Assembly: GCA_030015575.1 (NCBI GenBank)
Contig: JASDDO010000006.1
Coordinates: 317,426,361 to 317,490,360, forward strand
Reading direction: 5' to 3'
DNA from: Agapanthus africanus
Taxonomy: Eukaryota; Streptophyta; Magnoliopsida; Asparagales; Amaryllidaceae
Length of the DNA: 64,000 nucleotides
Shown: positions 10,801 through 22,885 of the stretch, one piece after another
How the letters are laid out: every line of letters begins with the position of its first letter
Position numbering within the stretch: position 1 is the first letter of the stretch
The notes under the pieces: model-generated
The model's input: the letters and a program-made list of their open reading frames with translations, nothing else
Databases searched by the model: none
Told to the model about the DNA's origin: nothing
Position numbers and translations under genes: made by a program

Positions 10801-13800
10801 CTATGCCCACCTAGTTAATTATTATTAATGGATACTCGGATTCGCTGATTCCCAAGTTTGTTGTCACTACGCTTTACTGTTGTTCATACTTATTTTGATA
10901 TTTTAATTAATTACCTCTATATGTAGAATACGTTTGTATGTTAGTGTGTAGTGTGCAAACATAAACTTGGAAGCAAATATTTATATTTTTTTAGAATGAA
11001 CAGGGTGCATAGAGAAAATAAAGCATATTCTTACCTATGCTGGAAAACTTGTGCAACAAATGCAAGATTCAGATTAGCCGAGCCTTCAACAATGTCCTTT
11101 GGAGTTAAGTATCTTTTGCAATCCAATTTCTCGGCTTGCTCCAGTACCATTTTTGCCCTTTCATTAGGATCTTTAGTATCCAAGGTGGCCGCACTGCTAT
11201 GCTCAGGTGCAAGAGTGTTGAGAAGATATGCATAAGCCTCTCCATCCTGTGAGCACAATTGTTTAAAAAAATGTATATAAATATAAGGGCAAAATGTTAA
11301 AAACCCCGACCAGGTTTTCCTGCCGTCAAAAACTCACACTGACCTCAAAGCGGTTGTCAAAAAAACCCTGGAATTTTTTATGCGGTATCTGTGTAGTTGC
11401 CTGCTATATCTAAATAGGCCATACATATCGCAGGCAACCGAAAACATATCACAGGCAACCGCATGCATATCCCATAAGAACTAGATACAGCATGCAACTA
11501 TACAGATACAGCAGGCAACTATACAGATACAGCATGAAAGGGGTTTTTTGCCAATTGAAAAATTTTCAGGGGGTTTTTGACAAGCGCTTCGAGGCGAGGG
11601 GGTTTTTGACAGTGAGAAAACCTGCTCTGGGTTTTTTTTGACAATTTATCCTAAATATAAGGAAAAGGAAAGGTCGCATAGCAAAATAAGGCAAGTAAAA
11701 CATGAGGGGGGGGGGGGAACCTTGGAAAGCAGTCGATAATCGCATGAAGCAAAAAGGTTATATGATTCAAAATGCAATAACATGTACAATATACACTACA
11801 TCAAGAAATAAAAATGAATACTAAAAGGTAAAAACAACTCATATAGAAATCAAAACAAACTTGTTATCAATGAGGCAGCCAAGGCTGAATATAGACATTT
11901 CAGTAAGGTACATAATACAAATGAATCCCTAAAAACTGGATCAAATGATGCGAAGCTCATTTACGTAGGTCTAAAGAACAGCATTTGCTGTTGTGCCTTT
12001 ATGCAATCTTTACTATTATGACTAGAACACAAAGTGGGTATATAGCACTTCCAATTTCAATTCAAAGAAAAAATTGAAGAAAAGAGAAAAAACCTCAATT
12101 TTTGGACAGTTCACATCATCAAGACTTTTCATGTGAGTATTTCATAAAGCAACCGCATCCCTTAAAATTAGCCACCAAAAAGGGCAGTTTAAATAACCGA
12201 GCAACTTTCAAAACAGATTTTTAAAAATTGCACCAGAAAAAGTTATATCTGCACATGATTTCGACATATGTTCACGTGCAAGGCATGTGCAAAAAATTGG
12301 TCGGGTTTACACCATTACAAGTGAGAATGAGATTGCTGGAGAGTCAACTTGGAGATGGCTGAAGGTTAAACCGAAACATATTCACCCTTTCCTTTTGCTG
12401 TGACTTTTTAGTATTAGTCTTGAACTGTTGAACATTGATGCCTTTTCTTAAAAGGGTATTTACCAAAAAAACACCATGTGGTTTGACCCTTCTATGAGAA
12501 ACCACCCTGTAGTTTTTTCTCTAACGAAAAACCATCCTGAAGCATACACTATTAGCGAAAAACCATGTCAAAATGACATTTCTACCCCTAATTTTTAACT
12601 ACGCCAAATTGGGATATTCACCAAAAGCCACCATGTAGTTTGATTGTTTTTGCGAAAAACCACCATATAGTTTAATAGTTTTAGCAAGAAACCACCCTGC
12701 AAGGTGGTTTTTCGTTAACATTGCATACTTCATGGTGGTTTTTCGTTAGAGAAAAAACCACATGGTGGTTTCTCGTAAAAGGGTCAAACCTGAAGGTAGT
12801 TTTTGGTAAATTCCTCTATCTTAAAATTATTACATACTATTTAACTATTTATAAGATCATATCAAATGGATGCACCAAAAAGGTTAAGAATTACAGCATG
12901 TCTAGAAATTTGAATGGTTAAAGCAAGCATAGTCCCATTCAACCAGAATTTCTGAAGACAAATCTATAAGTGATCATCTACTTCAAAACATCTCGGGAAA
13001 CTAAATGCAAAAGCATTATGAAAGGAAACACCCAATTCTGGTGCCGGCATATAATTCATATGGTTGTAAGTTAACGCCCCCCCCCCCTTTGAATTTTGAA
13101 GTTACCTTCACATCAGTAGAAAAATTGGTTATGGTTTTCTTGTAGCCTGCTTTCTGGAGATGAAAATTCATCCATTTTAGTAACATCTTTTCCGGTGGTA
13201 AGCTCAAGAGCTCCTCTACATCCTGTATCACAAAACACCACACCAGCACAACACATCAATGTTGAAATTAACAATAGCGAAAAGCGTAGTGTTCCGTCTC
13301 TAAAAGCGAGAAGTGCAAATAGCATTGTGCAAAACGTAAGCTACATGGGTTAATTTTAATAATTATGTTTATTCATATTAAATCGTAAATTTAAGTAAAT
13401 TAGTTTTAAAATTAAAAATAGATTTATATTTTTAAAAAAGTTAAGAAAATAATGCAAAACCTACTAGAATTAACATAGGATTCCTAATTTTCAATTTAAC
13501 AAGTTTACACTCATACTTAGATATTCAAAGTAATCAAGTGGAATTAGATTTTTGTTTCTTTAGGTTATGGTGTATTGAAAGTTGGAGAATGCATTACATA
13601 AATACTAGATTTCCTTGATCTATTGAAATTCAAATCAAATTTAATAACAAAAATTTGTATGTGAAATCTTATTCACGAATATAGGCTATGTATTGCTATC
13701 AATTCGTAGCGTAACGTAAGCTATTTGTAGAAATAGCGTAAAATAAGGTAAGTTACTTTGTATTTAAGTTATTTAGCTGAGTTACTTAGCAAATAAGTTA

Positions 13801-16408
13801 AGTTATGCTGCGTAACGCAAACTAACGGGTTACGTACCGGGTTTGTTTTCAACATTGCAACACAGTAAGTTAAATGCAAGCTTATAAACAAATTTAACAC
13901 ATTAGAGGAAAGAAGATGAGCTAGTAGGAGAACCTTGCTATCCTCTACCAACTCCACAAGTTGAGGCGTCTTCCTGAGGTTGAGATCAGCTAAAAGTTGT
14001 ATCTGATACATGACCAGCCAAGTAAATCAAAAAACCAATTCATTCCTTAACACAGAGTAAACCTGTAAGCTCAAAATCAATCGCTTTTGAAAATAAGAGA
14101 AAATCAGAGTTAGCCCACTCCACAGCCTGAATCGTTGTGACACAGCAAAATACACCAAACTGCCTCCCTAAGGCACTGCATTTGATTTTCATTCTTTCCG
14201 TAGAAGCACTTAATGCAGGTAATAAACAAGGTGCATACCTTAATTATTTGATATATCAATCCGAGAAGCAGATGAGGCTGGGGAAATTAAAAAGGGGTTA
14301 GCTGGAGAAATCAACGAGAAAAATAGCAAAAACTCATTTGGCATATGACTAAACACAGGCTTGTCAAACATGACCAAAATTTTAGATGCAATCTATTTAC
14401 AGTTCCAAGATATCAAGAGAACATTGGAATATAAATAGGAACCAGTGCAGCTAAACCTAAACTGAAGTTAAATCTGCATGGTAAATATTTAAAAGACAGC
14501 TATCAAACTTAAATGCAATTTACCACCAAGGAGAAGTACTCGAGAAGTTTGATATATGTAAGAGTTGAATTTTGAGAATTTCTCATGTGATTATTTATAA
14601 GAAAACTTGAGGTTACGTTGTTAGTTGAATTTCTTATTTGTAACTGCTTTTAATACATAAAACCCAAATTGCTCCAAAGTATTTATTACAAATCCGATTG
14701 AAGAAAGTAGAGGATTTAAGCATAAAACTTTTTTTTTTGGTTTCTTGGGCATATGTGGTTTTTACAGATAGAAAGAAGTTGAGTATTATAACCTCCTAAG
14801 TAAACATGAAGTTCAGTAGACTACTTTCCTTCAAAGATAATTTGAAAAATACGACTCCACATGGTATAAATTGCCTTAAGGATTCTAACGAGTTAGAAAA
14901 CCATCTTAAAATAAATAAGTCGAGAAGGAATCTAACAAGTAAATAACCAAATGACAAGGTACGTACGGATTGTAACGAGTTAGAAATTTATCTTAAAATA
15001 AATAAGTTGAAAAGAAATCTAACAGGCAAGGAAACACAAGTACTCAAACTAACCCTCCCTTCGATTAAGTCTTGTGTTCCAATATTGACAACAGTACACC
15101 CAATAGCCTTTGCAGAGTTCAAGCAGAGAGTGTGATTCTCGTTTCTTTCCCATGGATTCAACACTCCTTTTGTGTTGATAGCTCTCTCGTCTATTGTTCC
15201 CGGCACCGCAACATTGATCAATTTACTATATAAGAAAACGCCCAGATATAATTACAACCAGTCCAAAAATCTACTTCCGTCAGACAATGATAAATTTCCT
15301 TTTCCTGCTAAATCGGTTATATTTGATCGAAAAAAATAAATTATATTGAGCAAGAAATTAACACAATCATATCCAGCAACACTCATATCTGCTTGAAAAG
15401 ACAACTTTTTTTCTCTTCTTTTTCTTTTTCTTCATCTTTTTTTTTTTTGGGTGGGGGGGGGGGGGGAGTTAACATTGACATGTAGTTTCTCCTCTTCCCT
15501 CCCTATTTGTAAAAAGGAGAATAACTCAAGTCATCGATCAAATTTGATTTCAAGACCCCCTTCCACTTTGCATTATAAAGCAGAGATACACATGTAAAAT
15601 AATGACAAATTACCAACCTTGGCAATTGTGAACAGAGTATTCATTATGGCTTGAAAGTGCTTACCATAAGAGTACACCATCCTTTGCAAGGTCAAATAGA
15701 TCGTTTGTAGCCGGATCTAATGGCAAATACTTCTTCAAGAATAGGTCTTCACCAAGATAGCCATTGATATGTGCCACGTAAGATGCTTTCTCAGATTCAC
15801 TAATGGTGTGAAGAAGTGTTGTAGTGGAGGACTTCAAGAACGACGAAGAATTCTTTGTACCTCCTAATTTTGCTGCTGCACGAGCTTGAAGATTCAAATA
15901 GACCTGCTCAATTCCTTTTACTTCAGCAAATTTAGCATATAGCATGGATGATTAAAAATATTACAGTATGATAAAGGATGAAAATTTTAAAAATAGTACA
16001 GAAAAAGAAGAAGAAAGAACTACCCTGAGGAATGATTCAAAATCTATCTCCCTGCTGGTGTCAGGATCAGACTCAGCTAAGATTGAGGAGATCTCCTCTT
16101 CGGTAAGCACATTATTGAGACCCTTGAGCTTTGCCATTAGAAGCGGCATTTTTTCAATAGTGACATGCCCTGTTTCCTTCTTACTAGTAAGGAACTACAA
16201 AGTCCAACCCAATTAGAAGAAAGAGGATTAAGAGGTTTTATTTGATATCAAACCAAAATGCATCATCAAGTTTGATGACATTATGCTTGTTAAATAAGAA
16301 GGGTTTCTTTTGATTGCTTACATTAGAATTTAGGCCCCTTAGCTCCACTTGAGTGAATTGGCTTTGGAGCCAAGGATCAGAGACAACCACCCCAACAAAT
16401 CCTGACAT
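7860..16408 (-). CDS. FIM: Fimbrin (plastin-type actin-bundling protein), 14 coding exons, complete
   Basis: The product cross-links actin filaments into bundles in the cytoplasm, a role established for plant fimbrins. Coding exons: 16408-16322, 16194-16024, 15903-15665, 15225-15054, 14277-14239, 14002-13934, 13222-13106, 11246-11035, 9723-9568, 9350-9151, 9054-8897, 8798-8702, 8607-8516, 8048-7860. They total 1998 nt, in phase throughout: 665 codons plus stop, the usual plant fimbrin length. All introns are GT-AG; exon 6 uses a weak donor (GTTCTC). The N-terminus is [18 protein letters not shown]. Residues 1-86 form the EF-hand-like head. Calponin-homology domains lie at about 120-236 (CH1), 264-368 (CH2; KWMNFHL at 275-281), 391-500 (CH3; RMWINSLG at 399-406) and 510-620 (CH4; ILNWANNKV from 519), giving two actin-binding domains. 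The Ser/Glu-rich tail ends [12 protein letters not shown]. No damage seen. The introns carry several small transposons. Confidence 0.96.
9455..9474. repeat. Poly-G tract in a fimbrin intron
   Basis: A run of about 20 G on the plus strand (poly-C in the pre-mRNA) lies in the intron between coding exons 9 and 10. Shorter G runs occur at about 9962, 11705 and 15452, all in introns of the same gene. Exact lengths of such homopolymers are prone to sequencing error. Confidence 0.8.
10177..10466 (-). mobile_element. TRIM-like miniature LTR element in a fimbrin intron
   Basis: Two direct repeats of about 81-83 bp (10177-10257 and 10384-10466) share CCTTCAACCTTCATC/CCCTCAACCCTCGTC and ATAACTTC blocks and the terminal TGTTAGA. 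Just inside the 10384-10466 copy, on the minus strand, lies TGGTATCCGAGC, one base from the canonical TGGTATCAGAGC primer-binding site. The internal part is about 125 bp with no coding capacity. It sits in the intron between coding exons 8 and 9, in the same orientation as the gene. The LTRs have diverged a good deal, so it is old. A clear target duplication was not found. Confidence 0.6.
11288..11652. mobile_element. Mutator-like MITE in a fimbrin intron
   Basis: A 365-bp non-coding element with long imperfect terminal inverted repeats of about 85 bp. The left end starts GGCAAAATGTTAAAAACCC and the right end, inverted, starts AGGATAAATTGTCAAAAA. It is flanked by a 9-bp direct duplication, AAATATAAG (11279-11287 and 11653-11661), the length produced by Mutator-family transposases. 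It lies in the intron between coding exons 7 and 8 and would fold as a long hairpin in the pre-mRNA. Confidence 0.75.
12454..12818. mobile_element. Second Mutator-like MITE, same fimbrin intron
   Basis: A 365-bp element with long inverted repeats: GGGTATTTACCAAAA at the left matches inverted GGAATTTACCAAAAA at the right, and matching CTCTAACGAAAAACCA blocks follow further in. The flanks share TCTTAAAA (12446-12453 and 12819-12826), compatible with an 8-9 bp Mutator-type duplication. The sequence differs from the 11288 element, so it is a separate family. Confidence 0.7.
14884..15027. repeat. Imperfect tandem duplication next to fimbrin exon 4
   Basis: A segment beginning TAACGAGTTAGAAA and continuing through ATCTTAAAATAAATAAGT is present at 14886 and again at 14973 (period about 87 bp). 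It lies just beyond the exon-4 donor (15053) and does not touch coding sequence. Confidence 0.7.
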
Positions 16409-17860
16409 TGTATCTTTTTTTATTTCTTATATGCTTCCTTGTCTATATCCTGTGATAACACAAACACAAGAGCAAATGGAAGTTCAACACAAACCTGAAT
16501 TCATATTGAAAACGGGTAAAAATTGCAGAAATCACATGTTTTGTGTATCGTGATTGTAAAGGCAGCGCATTCATGATTCCCAACAACAAATATATGAGAA
16601 AATTTCAAATTACAAAAGCTTGCAAGTTAGATTGAGTTTAAGTTTTTTCTCTTCTTATTCCCGACCTTATTATGATTCCATGCATAACTAATTAGAAAAT
16701 TTCTCAACTAAAAACAAGTCCGAGCATAAATCACACATTTCTTCATAACCTGCTGAATGCAGAATAAATGCAGAAGGAAACCATCACTACTATCCACCGC
16801 CTAATAAAATCACACATTTCTTATGTGAGGAAGCACTCTCCAGTTTATACCGAGATATTACATTTAAAGGCACACGGAATGTCTCAATACTACAAAATTA
16901 GGAACTTCTTCTCCTCCTCCTCTTCATTGTTAACCTTCGTACAACCGATCCCATGATCACAATACTGAAAGCCATCTGGGGATTTCCAATGATGCCATAT
17001 TGTAGCCAAATTTAGATAAAGCATGGCAGTCTCATAAATGAATTATATAATTTGCGCATCCTGATGGTGAAACTGGCAACTTTATTCATTTCATAGTAAT
17101 AGAAATATTAGCCTATACAACAATATACTCTCAGAAGTATGGCTATCATGCAAATTGATTCACATGGCAATCATGCAAATTCTCCATTTTTCTTATATCG
17201 TATTCATGTAAATGATCCTCAACCAAAATACAGTTTGATATCAGAAAAGCTTTAAAAGTTACTAACCGATTTTTTGAGATAATTTCAACATTATTCAATT
17301 CCTACACACGGATACATGGTGATTACACAATATTTATCAAAGTAAACATAATGCAAATTATCCTGTCCTTCTATTCAATTGGGGCAAAAATATAATCTTG
17401 GATCCAATTCCGTATAAAAAAGGGAGAACCCATCACCAAATTCTCGTACTTTGTACATTCCAACAATAAATCATAAGCAAATTTCTTTCATTCCCCACAA
17501 ATAATCCAATGAACACCTCCAAACTTTCGCAAACCTATTCAGGCAATCACATCATCTTCATCTAACGATCGAAATAACAAATACCCATGTAAAAGGTTCC
17601 AACCTTAGACAAATTCAGATCAAAATCAGGAAACCCACTTAAAAATTCATCAAACCAACAGATCCCAAATGCAAAAATAAAAAGAAGCAACTTTACCTCA
17701 CATATCGTCGCTGCAACAGGAACAAGACACCGCCTTTTGGTTCATGCGATTGAAACGCGTAATCAAATCCTCTGTTAGCTTTATGATTCTTCTTCTTACG
17801 TTTGTTTGAATGTGTGTGTGTGTGTGAGAGAGAGAGATAGAGAGAGGCCCCTTTGGATTT
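16409..17860 (-). other. FIM: Fimbrin 5'UTR: non-coding first exon, leader intron and second-exon leader
   Basis: A good donor (GAG|GTAAAG, exon side ending at 17697) faces an acceptor (ATCACAG|G, exon side beginning at 16449) 41 nt before the ATG. This indicates a leader intron of about 1.25 kb (16450-17696). The first exon would run from 17697 up to an unknown start, probably within or just beyond the CT/CA-rich tract at 17811-17847. An intron in the leader is common in plant cytoskeletal genes. The intron itself holds nothing I recognise. Transcript evidence is lacking, so this is inference from splice signals. Confidence 0.6.
17811..17847. repeat. (TG)n-(AG)n microsatellite at the fimbrin 5' end
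   Basis: TG then AG dinucleotides, read as a CT-rich then CA-rich tract on the gene's strand. CT-rich tracts are frequent in plant 5' leaders and core promoters, and this one lies just upstream of the inferred first exon end. Confidence 0.9.
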
Positions 17861-19275
17861 TGATGGGGAAACTGAAAGGTGAAGATTAGAATCGAAGAAG
17901 AGGAGAAAAATAAGGGGGGAAATTGTTTATTTTAATGCAAAAAATTCTTGCGGGCCTGCGAAGACTGAGGGCATCATGCCATCGCGTATTGAATTTTGAT
18001 GAGAGAGAAAGAGAGATCTTGGAGTGGGGCACCTCTCAATTCCCAATCACTGTCATCGCACTTATGTGCAATTTGTAAAAATAAAAATAAAAAAAATTAC
18101 ATAAAACTCCATCAAATTTAACATCCTTCTGATATCGCGAAAAAAGAGTGTCCGCTCTGCTAAAAATAATAGCATGGATGCTCTGCTACAATACCGACCA
18201 TGAATCATTCGTGCTTGGCATGTAGGATACACCAACAGCAAAGCCCCCATGTTTTACACAAATATAGACCGTTGATTTCGATTTTTGATGAATCTGGACC
18301 ATTCCTTACAATAGAATGGGTGCTATTTTACTGCTAATAGCAGCCACTCCGAACCCTGATATCGCATTACCAAATTGCTTTCGTCTCATGTTAGAGCCAT
18401 TTGTTGATTTGACTAATGCTTGCAGACGGGATGGTAGGTCGATGGGGTCTGGTGCGGTTTTTTTAAAGTCAGTAATCGTTTTATTAAAACCTAAGAAGTT
18501 TTGCTGTGTTTTGTGTAATTTATCAGAACAAATCATTTTATGAGAAGTTTTATATGCCTCTTAATTGAAGAGGCGAACATATCGGAGGATGGTTTTGGTA
18601 AATTTTTTTGGAGGGGATTTGAGATAAGAGTAGAACCAAACGCCTTGTAACATGCGTCGACGGTTTTGTACATAGCTTTCAATCCAGAAGATGGGTATAA
18701 ATATTGATATGCAGGTTACCTTTTCGTTATCAAACAACAGTTGTGTCGCTTTCTCTTGCAGTTGCAGTGGTCATTTGTTTTTTTTGCAAAGGAGTAAGCT
18801 CTTACCCGCATTCTTAAGTTTGCCATTTGTTGATCAAATTACCGAAGTTAAAAGACTCATCAAGAAGTTGATGTGAAAGCAATATTTTTGCTCATGGTTT
18901 ACATCAAAGAGGTGATTTTTATCCAATTGATAAGCATGCATGTCGCTGTCATTTTGAAAATTTATAACATTAAAAGTCACCCGGTAAGAATGATCATGCT
19001 TCTTTTAAAAGTTTTGTTATATATTTATTGCATGTTTGTATCTTGATTTGAGAGAAGAATAAAATGAGCGAAAAGTATTTTAGGTAAATAGCCTCCAAAA
19101 GTTGACCAACATTAAATAAATAAATAAATAAAGACCAAATGGCTTATGTTTTCTAGAGTTACAATGGTATGGATTTATTGGGCCCAATTAAATGAATCGG
19201 CTTAAAGAAAAGGCTGGTATCTTTGGGGATTCACTAATCATTTTGGAAATAAATGTTTATGGCACGGGCTACGCT
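17861..19275. other. Upstream flank of fimbrin, no gene seen
   Basis: The part next to 17861 should contain the fimbrin promoter (minus strand). I see no convincing TATA box, only AT-rich candidates. Open frames at 18300-18545 exist on both strands but show no recognisable domain and no codon-like character. Nothing further is supported. Confidence 0.4.
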
Positions 19276-20083
19276 CCAAAGGGATGTTCTAAGGGATGTT
19301 CATCGGGTCGGGTTGGACCCGTTGTCTGCCCAAACTCGTCAAAAAGCGACGGGTTCAAAACCGTACCCGTCCGTATTTGAATGGGGCGGATTTTAGATTT
19401 GCTATAACCCGTCCGAACTCGCACGTGCCGGTAACCCGTATCGGCCCGCAACCGTGCACGCTTAATAAATATTCGAGTCCTTTATAAATTTAATTATATC
19501 GCTAAGATCAAAAATATATAGAGGGGGGGAGGGAGGGTTATCTAAACTCTTTCCTTTTAGACACACACACACAGAGGGAGGGGGTAGACAGGTGTCTTAT
19601 CTGAACTCTTTTCTTTCCGAACTCTTTTGAAGTTTAATTGAGCCACATTTTTTTTATAGTATTCTTTATATTATTTTATTTTTTTATTTTCTTAAATTAA
19701 ACACGAAACCTTTTATTTCTCGGTTATAGGATCCAAACTACGATTTCGACTTCGAAACATCAAGAGACGGTAGAAAACCATGGTTTAATTAGGATCAAGT
19801 TAGGGGTTTATGGATTATTGTTTTATTTCACTTAAATTAAAAGTCAAATTTAAGATGTGAAATCCGTGATTACCCGAAACGGTACTTAACCCGTCCGAAC
19901 CAATGAAACCCGAACCCGAGCCTGAAACCCGAACGAACCCGTGAGGTTCGGGTTCGGGCTTATCTACCCATTCAAACGGACAGGTTTAAAATGGCTCAAA
20001 AACCTGTCCGCACTAACGGATGTGGGTTCATTTATGGTCCAAAAACCGTCCAACCTGACTCGTGCACCGTCCTACTCCTTTGG
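19276..20083. mobile_element. Possible hAT-like non-autonomous element
   Basis: Both ends are rich in GGGTCGGGTTGGAC / GTCCAACCTGAC and AACCCGTCCGAAC motifs, and inverted copies begin CCAAAGGGATGTTC at the left and CCAAAGGAGTAGGAC at the right. The centre is AT-rich with a (CA)n run at 19560-19573. Such ACCCG-rich ends are common in plant hAT derivatives. I found no clean 8-bp target duplication, and the left end carries a small tandem duplication (AAGGGATGTT twice). No transposase is encoded. Confidence 0.4.
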
Positions 20084-21629
20084 TAAATTAGAAGAAAAGT
20101 ATTTGGTCATCTAATTGGAAAGACACCATGACAATGGTAATTATATATGAACCAAATCCAATATTTTGGATGGATGCACAACTAGGCATGGGAAAGCATC
20201 AAGATTGATGAATCTCATTTGTCAAATATACCTTCATCCCCTAGATTTTTGCTTCGACTTTCGAAAATCAATAAATTTTAATAATCTAATATTTCAGTGA
20301 AAAATCATCAAGAACCAAGAGAGTGTTTCTTAAGCAATCATTGGAACAATCTAAGGTGTCAAAATTTTAGTTAAGATCAGTAACAAAAGCAATCGTTTGA
20401 ATAAAGCTCTTCTTTTTTCGCAAAGGCAGAGAAGAGAAGTTATTTATAACTTTTAAGGCCCCGTTTGGATATTGTGAGTTAGGATAACCGTAGTTTATTT
20501 CTAAATGGAGAAGATAGGAGGCATGCAAACTGTGATCTGCAAACCCTAAACTCCAAAAATCAAGTTTAGATAACTAAGAATAGATTAGAGCTGAGATAAC
20601 TGCAGATATCTCAACTCTAGAATGAATGCTAGATATGGCATAGTTGGCATTTTTCAGAATTAATTAAGCCTTTGCTAACTTCAGGAAAACTCCAGTTTAA
20701 AAAACTTTGACTCCATTTCCACCTGATATAAATTTTGCAAAATCCTTAGAGAGAAAATAAAAATAAAATTAAAAAAGATCACATAGCAGCATCTAATCAG
20801 TCATGTACTGAATTTAGTGGAAAAAAGTAAAGCATTGTATATGATGCTAGGCATCTAAATGAGCAATGCATTTAAGTTACAAGACACAATCAAACTCTCA
20901 AGAATCCAATAAAAAAAAAACGTAGGCATGCAAGAAACCAATCAAAGTCCCTTGATTCACTCATAACATGCACAGAGACAAGCAACCAGCATTATTGCTT
21001 GTTGGTGGCACAAATAACCAAATATTATATGCCACCACATGCTTTTTCACAATGCTTTTTCAACAAAAAATATACACATGCATGTGGAAAGAATGTACCA
21101 CTTATTCAGACCAAGAAAAATTCTCATGTCAACACTAAAGATCTCAATAACTTATAGACTATACTCTCTTAATTATGATCAAACACTATAAAATCACTGA
21201 GAACAACTTAAATTATAGCTCACAGTTCTAAATGAATGATTCATGAAAATATAAGAAGATATAAGAAACAGATTCCACGCTAAAATATAAGAAGAGCCGA
21301 GCATAAAACCATCAGACTCTAAAATAAATTTTGTTCATGTCATTAACATTACCATACCATACCGATAAGAGCAAGGAGCCAACAACGAGAATGCAACAAT
21401 CGATCAAATTCGGACTTCGGACTCAGAAACAAAGGGATTATTGCCAAACCCGAAAACCATCAAAATCCGAAAGAAATCATGTTCCATACCATCAACCATA
21501 TATAACCGAAACAACAATAAACGAATCACATATTTACTATATTACATCACAAAATCCCATAATGCTAAAAAGAATGTCGAACATCGAACAAAATAAAACA
21601 GACAGGCCTCGAGTCTCAAAGTTTCAGAT
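20084..21629. other. Intergenic sequence and FLA 3' flank
   Basis: AT-rich sequence without a recognisable gene. A GGCCCCGTTTGGAT motif at about 20456, often a transposon terminus in plants, has no partner. The part next to 21629 should contain the FLA 3'UTR. Confidence 0.4.
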
Positions 21630-22403
21630 TCACAACATAGCCATCAAACAAGCTGAAGCCGCGACGGCCAAGTAAGTCAATCCCCCAACAGTGACAATAT
21701 AAGAAGCTGAATCCGAGTTCGAAGACTCTGAAGCCTTTGGCGGTTCCGCTTTCCCCTTCAAACCCGCTGGTGAATCAGCAGCCGGCGCCTCAGGCACCGG
21801 CGCAGGAGCTGGTGCCATAGGAGGCTCCACACTGAATATCGCCTTTGGTAACAGAACCTTGTTAACCTCGTAAACAGCGACTGGGTAAGTCGCAATCACG
21901 CTGCTTGTGATGTTCGTCTCAGCCCAATCCGACCCGATCCGAATGAGCCCAGATGCATCGGTTACATTCAATGAGTAGGGCCCACCGGCAAATGTGTTAA
22001 CGGGTCCCGGCCCGCTTAAATTCTTGAACTCGGAGAGGCTGTAGTATTTTGGGATGGCATGTAAAAGGAGGAGCGATTTGAGCTGGTCTTGTGTGAGGTT
22101 GGCGAATGCGAGTTTTTTTATGGCGGCGAACGCGGAGTCTTTGGGGGCGAAGATGGTGATGCCTTGCTCTGTGTTGTTGGCTTGGTTTTGGAAAGTTTGG
22201 ATGACCTGGGTTTGGACGAGGTAGTTGAGGAAGGTGTGGAAGGGGCCCGCGACAGAGAGGAGGTTGGTGAGGTTCACGAAGTGGGGCCCAGGGGCAGGTG
22301 CCGGGGCGAAAGTTGGGGCCGAGGCGGCTTTTTGGGCAAAGGAAGGATACGAGATTGAGAGGGTGACTAGGGTTGTGATCACAAACATTGTAGTGAATGC
22401 CAT
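21630..22403 (-). CDS. FLA: Fasciclin-like arabinogalactan protein (single FAS1 domain, GPI-anchored)
   Basis: A single-exon coding region of 257 codons. The start chosen (22403) gives a standard signal peptide, MAFTTMFVITTLVTLSIS, cleaved near residue 23 (SFA|QK). An in-frame ATG 72 nt upstream would put a basic stretch before the hydrophobic core and is less likely. Residues 24-40 are an Ala/Pro-rich arabinogalactan glycomodule (APAPAPGP). The FAS1 domain spans about 44-187, with H1 motif TIFAPKDSAF (83-92) and H2 region ATYPVAVYEVNKVLLP (171-186). A second glycomodule follows (MAPAPAPVPEAPAADSPAG), then a Ser/Asp-rich omega-site region (about 227-233) and a hydrophobic tail, the GPI-anchor signal. 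N-glycosylation sequons are at N44, N76, N102, N128, N146 and N164. The architecture AGP-FAS1-AGP-GPI resembles the FLA6/7/9/11-type group. It acts at the outer plasma membrane and wall, in cell expansion or wall assembly by family knowledge. It appears intact. Confidence 0.95.
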   Translation of the reverse strand: MAFTTMFVITTLVTLSISYPSFAQKAASAPTFAPAPAPGPHFVNLTNLLSVAGPFHTFLNYLVQTQVIQTFQNQANNTEQGITIFAPKDSAFAAIKKLAFANLTQDQLKSLLLLHAIPKYYSLSEFKNLSGPGPVNTFAGGPYSLNVTDASGLIRIGSDWAETNITSSVIATYPVAVYEVNKVLLPKAIFSVEPPMAPAPAPVPEAPAADSPAGLKGKAEPPKASESSNSDSASYIVTVGGLTYLAVAASACLMAML

Positions 22404-22454
22404 TGTTTTTTTACCCTTCTTGTTCTTCGAGTCCCTGCATGAAGAATGAGAGGA

Positions 22455-22885
22455 AGAGCGAATGAGCAGTGTCACACATGGGAATGGGCTTAAATTGGAG
22501 GAAAAAAAGTGCCGGTTCCCTTCAACCTGTTGGTAGGATTCAAAACATTTAATGGATATGTCTTAAACCTCCCTGCCATCACAACAAAACTCCAAAAATA
22601 TGATGACGGTTGAGGAATATAATTAATATTCTAACACCCCCTTCCAGGTTGAGCGCCCTTTCTATGGACCGAAAGCAGGGCATTTGAACAACGATACTTT
22701 TCTAAACAAATCCACCTTCAATACACACCCGGTAGGGTTGTGAGATGAATGAGATGGAAGATCAAGAATGGATGAGCAATGTAACACATCGGAATGGCTT
22801 TGAATTGGAAAATTAAGAGAATGCCGGTTTCCTTTAACTTGATGGTACGAATTGTAGGATGCTAAACATGAAGTGGATGTTATGA
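22455..22885. repeat. Dispersed direct duplication upstream of FLA
   Basis: About 110 bp beginning near 22459 (GAATGAGCAGTGTCACACAT...GTGCCGGTTCCC...) recurs diverged from about 22770 (GGATGAGCAATGTAACACAT...ATGCCGGTTTCC...), offset about 310 bp. The material between the copies includes one LTR-like repeat of the TRIM remnant. The duplication probably belongs to that element or arose around it. Confidence 0.6.

Noticed and set aside
18306-18543. Overlapping frames on both strands upstream of fimbrin
   Set aside because: About 75 codons each, no recognised domain, no splice or promoter context; cannot be told from chance.
20456-20760. MITE starting GGCCCCGTTTGGAT
   Set aside because: No inverted partner or target duplication found downstream, so the limits cannot be supported.
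22404-22475. Upstream ATG extending FLA by 24 codons
   Set aside because: The extension is Ser/Lys/Arg-rich and would bury the signal peptide; it also crosses the inferred splice acceptor at 22434.
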